Source: a bacterium
Lineage (GTDB): Bacteria > Zixibacteria > MSB-5A5 > CAIYYT01
Direction of reading: 5' to 3'
DNA length: 64,000 bases
Assembly (NCBI GenBank): GCA_016708315.1
Contig: JADJGC010000003.1
Location: forward strand, 248,001 to 312,000
Shown here: positions 62,893-64,000 of the stretch, piece by piece
Position numbering within the stretch: the stretch's first letter is position 1
Layout of the letters: each line of letters begins with the position of its first letter
The notes under the pieces: generated by a model
Told to the model about the DNA's origin: nothing
Seen by the model: only the letters and a program-made list of their open reading frames with translations
The model's database searches: none
Made by a program: the position numbers and the translations under genes

Positions 62893-63561
62893 ATGCAGCA
62901 TCGAATTCTTGTCATCATTCCAGCTTACAATGCCGTCAACACAATGTCGACGCTGATAGATAATCTGGAGAAATCCTATCCTCATATACGTATCTTGGTC
63001 GTCGATGATGGCTCCACTGACGGCACGAGTGAAGTCGTGCGTCTTCACGGGGCAAGTCTTATCACACACGAACGCAATCGGGGCAAGGGGATGGCTTTGC
63101 GGACGGCGTTCGATTACGCGGTTAAGAACAATTTTGATGCAGTCGTAACAATGGATGCAGATTTGCAGCATGATCCGGCGGAAGTGCAGTTGTTTCTTGA
63201 GGAATTCATGGATGACGACACGATCTTGATCGGGCTGCGGCAAACCGGACCAGAAATGCCGTTTGCGAGGAGGATCTCGAACACTCTTTCGACATTTGTG
63301 GCTTCAGTGTTTGCGGGACGACGCATCAAAGACAGCCAGTGTGGTTTTCGGCTGATTCCAACCCGAGTCTTGCGTTCGCTGGAGTTTGTTTCCAGCCATT
63401 ATGATCTCGAGCCGGAGTTGATAATCAAGGCATCACGGGCCGGGTTTCGATTTCGCGATATTCCAATCAGAACTATCTACAACGACAGCAGCAGCTCTAT
63501 AAGGCCGGCGCGGGACACGTTAAGGTTCTTGAAAATGCTGGTCAAATCACTATTATGGTAA
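62893..63561 (+). CDS. glycosyltransferase family 2 (dolichyl-phosphate-mannose-synthase-like)
   Basis: 222 aa from ATG 62893. GT-A motifs: ILVIIPAYNAVNTMSTLID, VDDGSTDGT, MDADLQHDP and the acceptor-site DSQCGFRLIPTRVL. There are no C-terminal membrane helices. It resembles polyprenyl-phosphate sugar synthases. The surE gene starts four bases after its stop. Confidence 0.85.
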   Translation: MQHRILVIIPAYNAVNTMSTLIDNLEKSYPHIRILVVDDGSTDGTSEVVRLHGASLITHERNRGKGMALRTAFDYAVKNNFDAVVTMDADLQHDPAEVQLFLEEFMDDDTILIGLRQTGPEMPFARRISNTLSTFVASVFAGRRIKDSQCGFRLIPTRVLRSLEFVSSHYDLEPELIIKASRAGFRFRDIPIRTIYNDSSSSIRPARDTLRFLKMLVKSLLW

Positions 63562-63565
63562 ACTA

Positions 63566-64000
63566 ATGTTAGCGCTATTGACTAATGATGATGGCTACGA
63601 AGCCGAAGGCTTGCTGAAGCTCGCGCGCGAGATGGCAAAGGTCTGCGATGTGTTGGTTGTCGCACCGCTCGTAGATCAATCAGGATCGGGTCATTCATTG
63701 ACGCTTCAAAGACCGCTCAGAATCAATAAGGTTGGAAGCAACTTCTATTCGGTTGACGGTACTCCTACCGATGCTGTGATGGTTGCGATGTATGGCATAC
63801 TCGAGAATAAGAGAAAACCGGATATTCTGATAAGCGGAATAAATCGCGGACCTAACATGGGAGATGATGTAACTTACTCGGGCACGGTTTCTGCGGCATT
63901 TGAGGGAGCGATTCTGGGAATTCCCTCAATTGCTGTTTCGTCGGTAGCTACAGATGAGATTGACTATGCTGCGATTGCACGGTTTACACGAAAACTGGCG
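63566..64000 (+). CDS. surE: 5'/3'-nucleotidase SurE, cut by the window end
   Basis: The first 145 codons of SurE from ATG 63566 to the edge of the window. The metal site LLTNDDGYEAEGL (adjacent Asp-Asp), VVAPLVDQSGSGHSLTL with the Ser/Asn region, VDGTPTDAVMVA and DILISGINRGPNMGDDVTYSGTVSAA are all typical. It dephosphorylates nucleoside monophosphates. The C-terminus lies beyond 64000. Confidence 0.93.
   Translation, partial: MLALLTNDDGYEAEGLLKLAREMAKVCDVLVVAPLVDQSGSGHSLTLQRPLRINKVGSNFYSVDGTPTDAVMVAMYGILENKRKPDILISGINRGPNMGDDVTYSGTVSAAFEGAILGIPSIAVSSVATDEIDYAAIARFTRKLA

Overview
This 64 kb stretch looks like chromosome from a Gram-negative, uncultured bacterium of the FCB superphylum, most like candidate division Zixibacteria. 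That placement is an inference. It rests on secreted proteins that combine cohesin-like and dockerin-like (GDxxxDxxxxxxDAVxLxxYxF) modules, on C-terminal sorting domains of the Por/type IX type (NxPNPFNPxT ... SGVYFYKL ... KKMMMLK), and on an outer-membrane gene set (MsbA-like exporter, heptosyltransferase-like GT9 enzymes, beta-barrel proteins ending in Trp/Phe). No rRNA, tRNA, CRISPR array, insertion sequence or prophage was seen. Most of the window is ordinary core and envelope metabolism packed into short operons.

Layout. 160-5717: two large secreted surface proteins flanking a membrane LytTR regulator. 5726-8150: queuosine precursor genes queD-queE-queC divergent from queF. 8196-13039: MBL hydrolase, PHP phosphatase, DNA glycosylase, glutamate dehydrogenase, M50 protease, lipoprotein. 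13117-17879: msbA-like exporter with three glycosyltransferases (LPS core). 17882-23436: rel, a TPR protein, comF, xer recombinase and a GGDEF protein. 23443-27957 (minus): a GT-C/TPR membrane protein and an OPT transporter. 28312-32474: deacetylase, SufT-like protein, a sorting-domain protein and two beta-barrels. 32532-42399 (minus): two tandem S41 proteases, a methyltransferase, cdd-deoC-deoA, a small zinc-ribbon protein, a degenerate archaemetzincin and an MrfA-like helicase. 42813-48903: ogt, M29 aminopeptidase, ktrB-ktrA, an outer-membrane protein, a probable HesB-like selenoprotein and a CDP-alcohol phosphatidyltransferase. 49037-53139: FMN riboswitch followed by ribD-ribE-ribBA-ribH-nusB. 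53337-64000: a DUF2723 protein, GT4, a flippase-like protein, a cohesin/dockerin protein, two CapK/PaaK-like ligases, a HAD protein, GT2 and the start of surE.

The observations I rate highest are: (i) a HesB/IscA-like gene (47824-48144) with an in-frame TGA exactly at the conserved first cysteine, which reads as selenocysteine; (ii) an archaemetzincin homologue (34795-35337) that has lost every catalytic zinc ligand while keeping its structural Cys4 site; (iii) several genes whose ATG lies six bases after a good -10 box with no Shine-Dalgarno, pointing to leaderless mRNAs; (iv) a methyltransferase that seems to start at CTG; and (v) four genes broken by single-base indels, at least three by a missing base next to a homopolymer, which more likely reflect sequence errors than pseudogenes. 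All homology statements come from reading motifs by eye; no searches were run.
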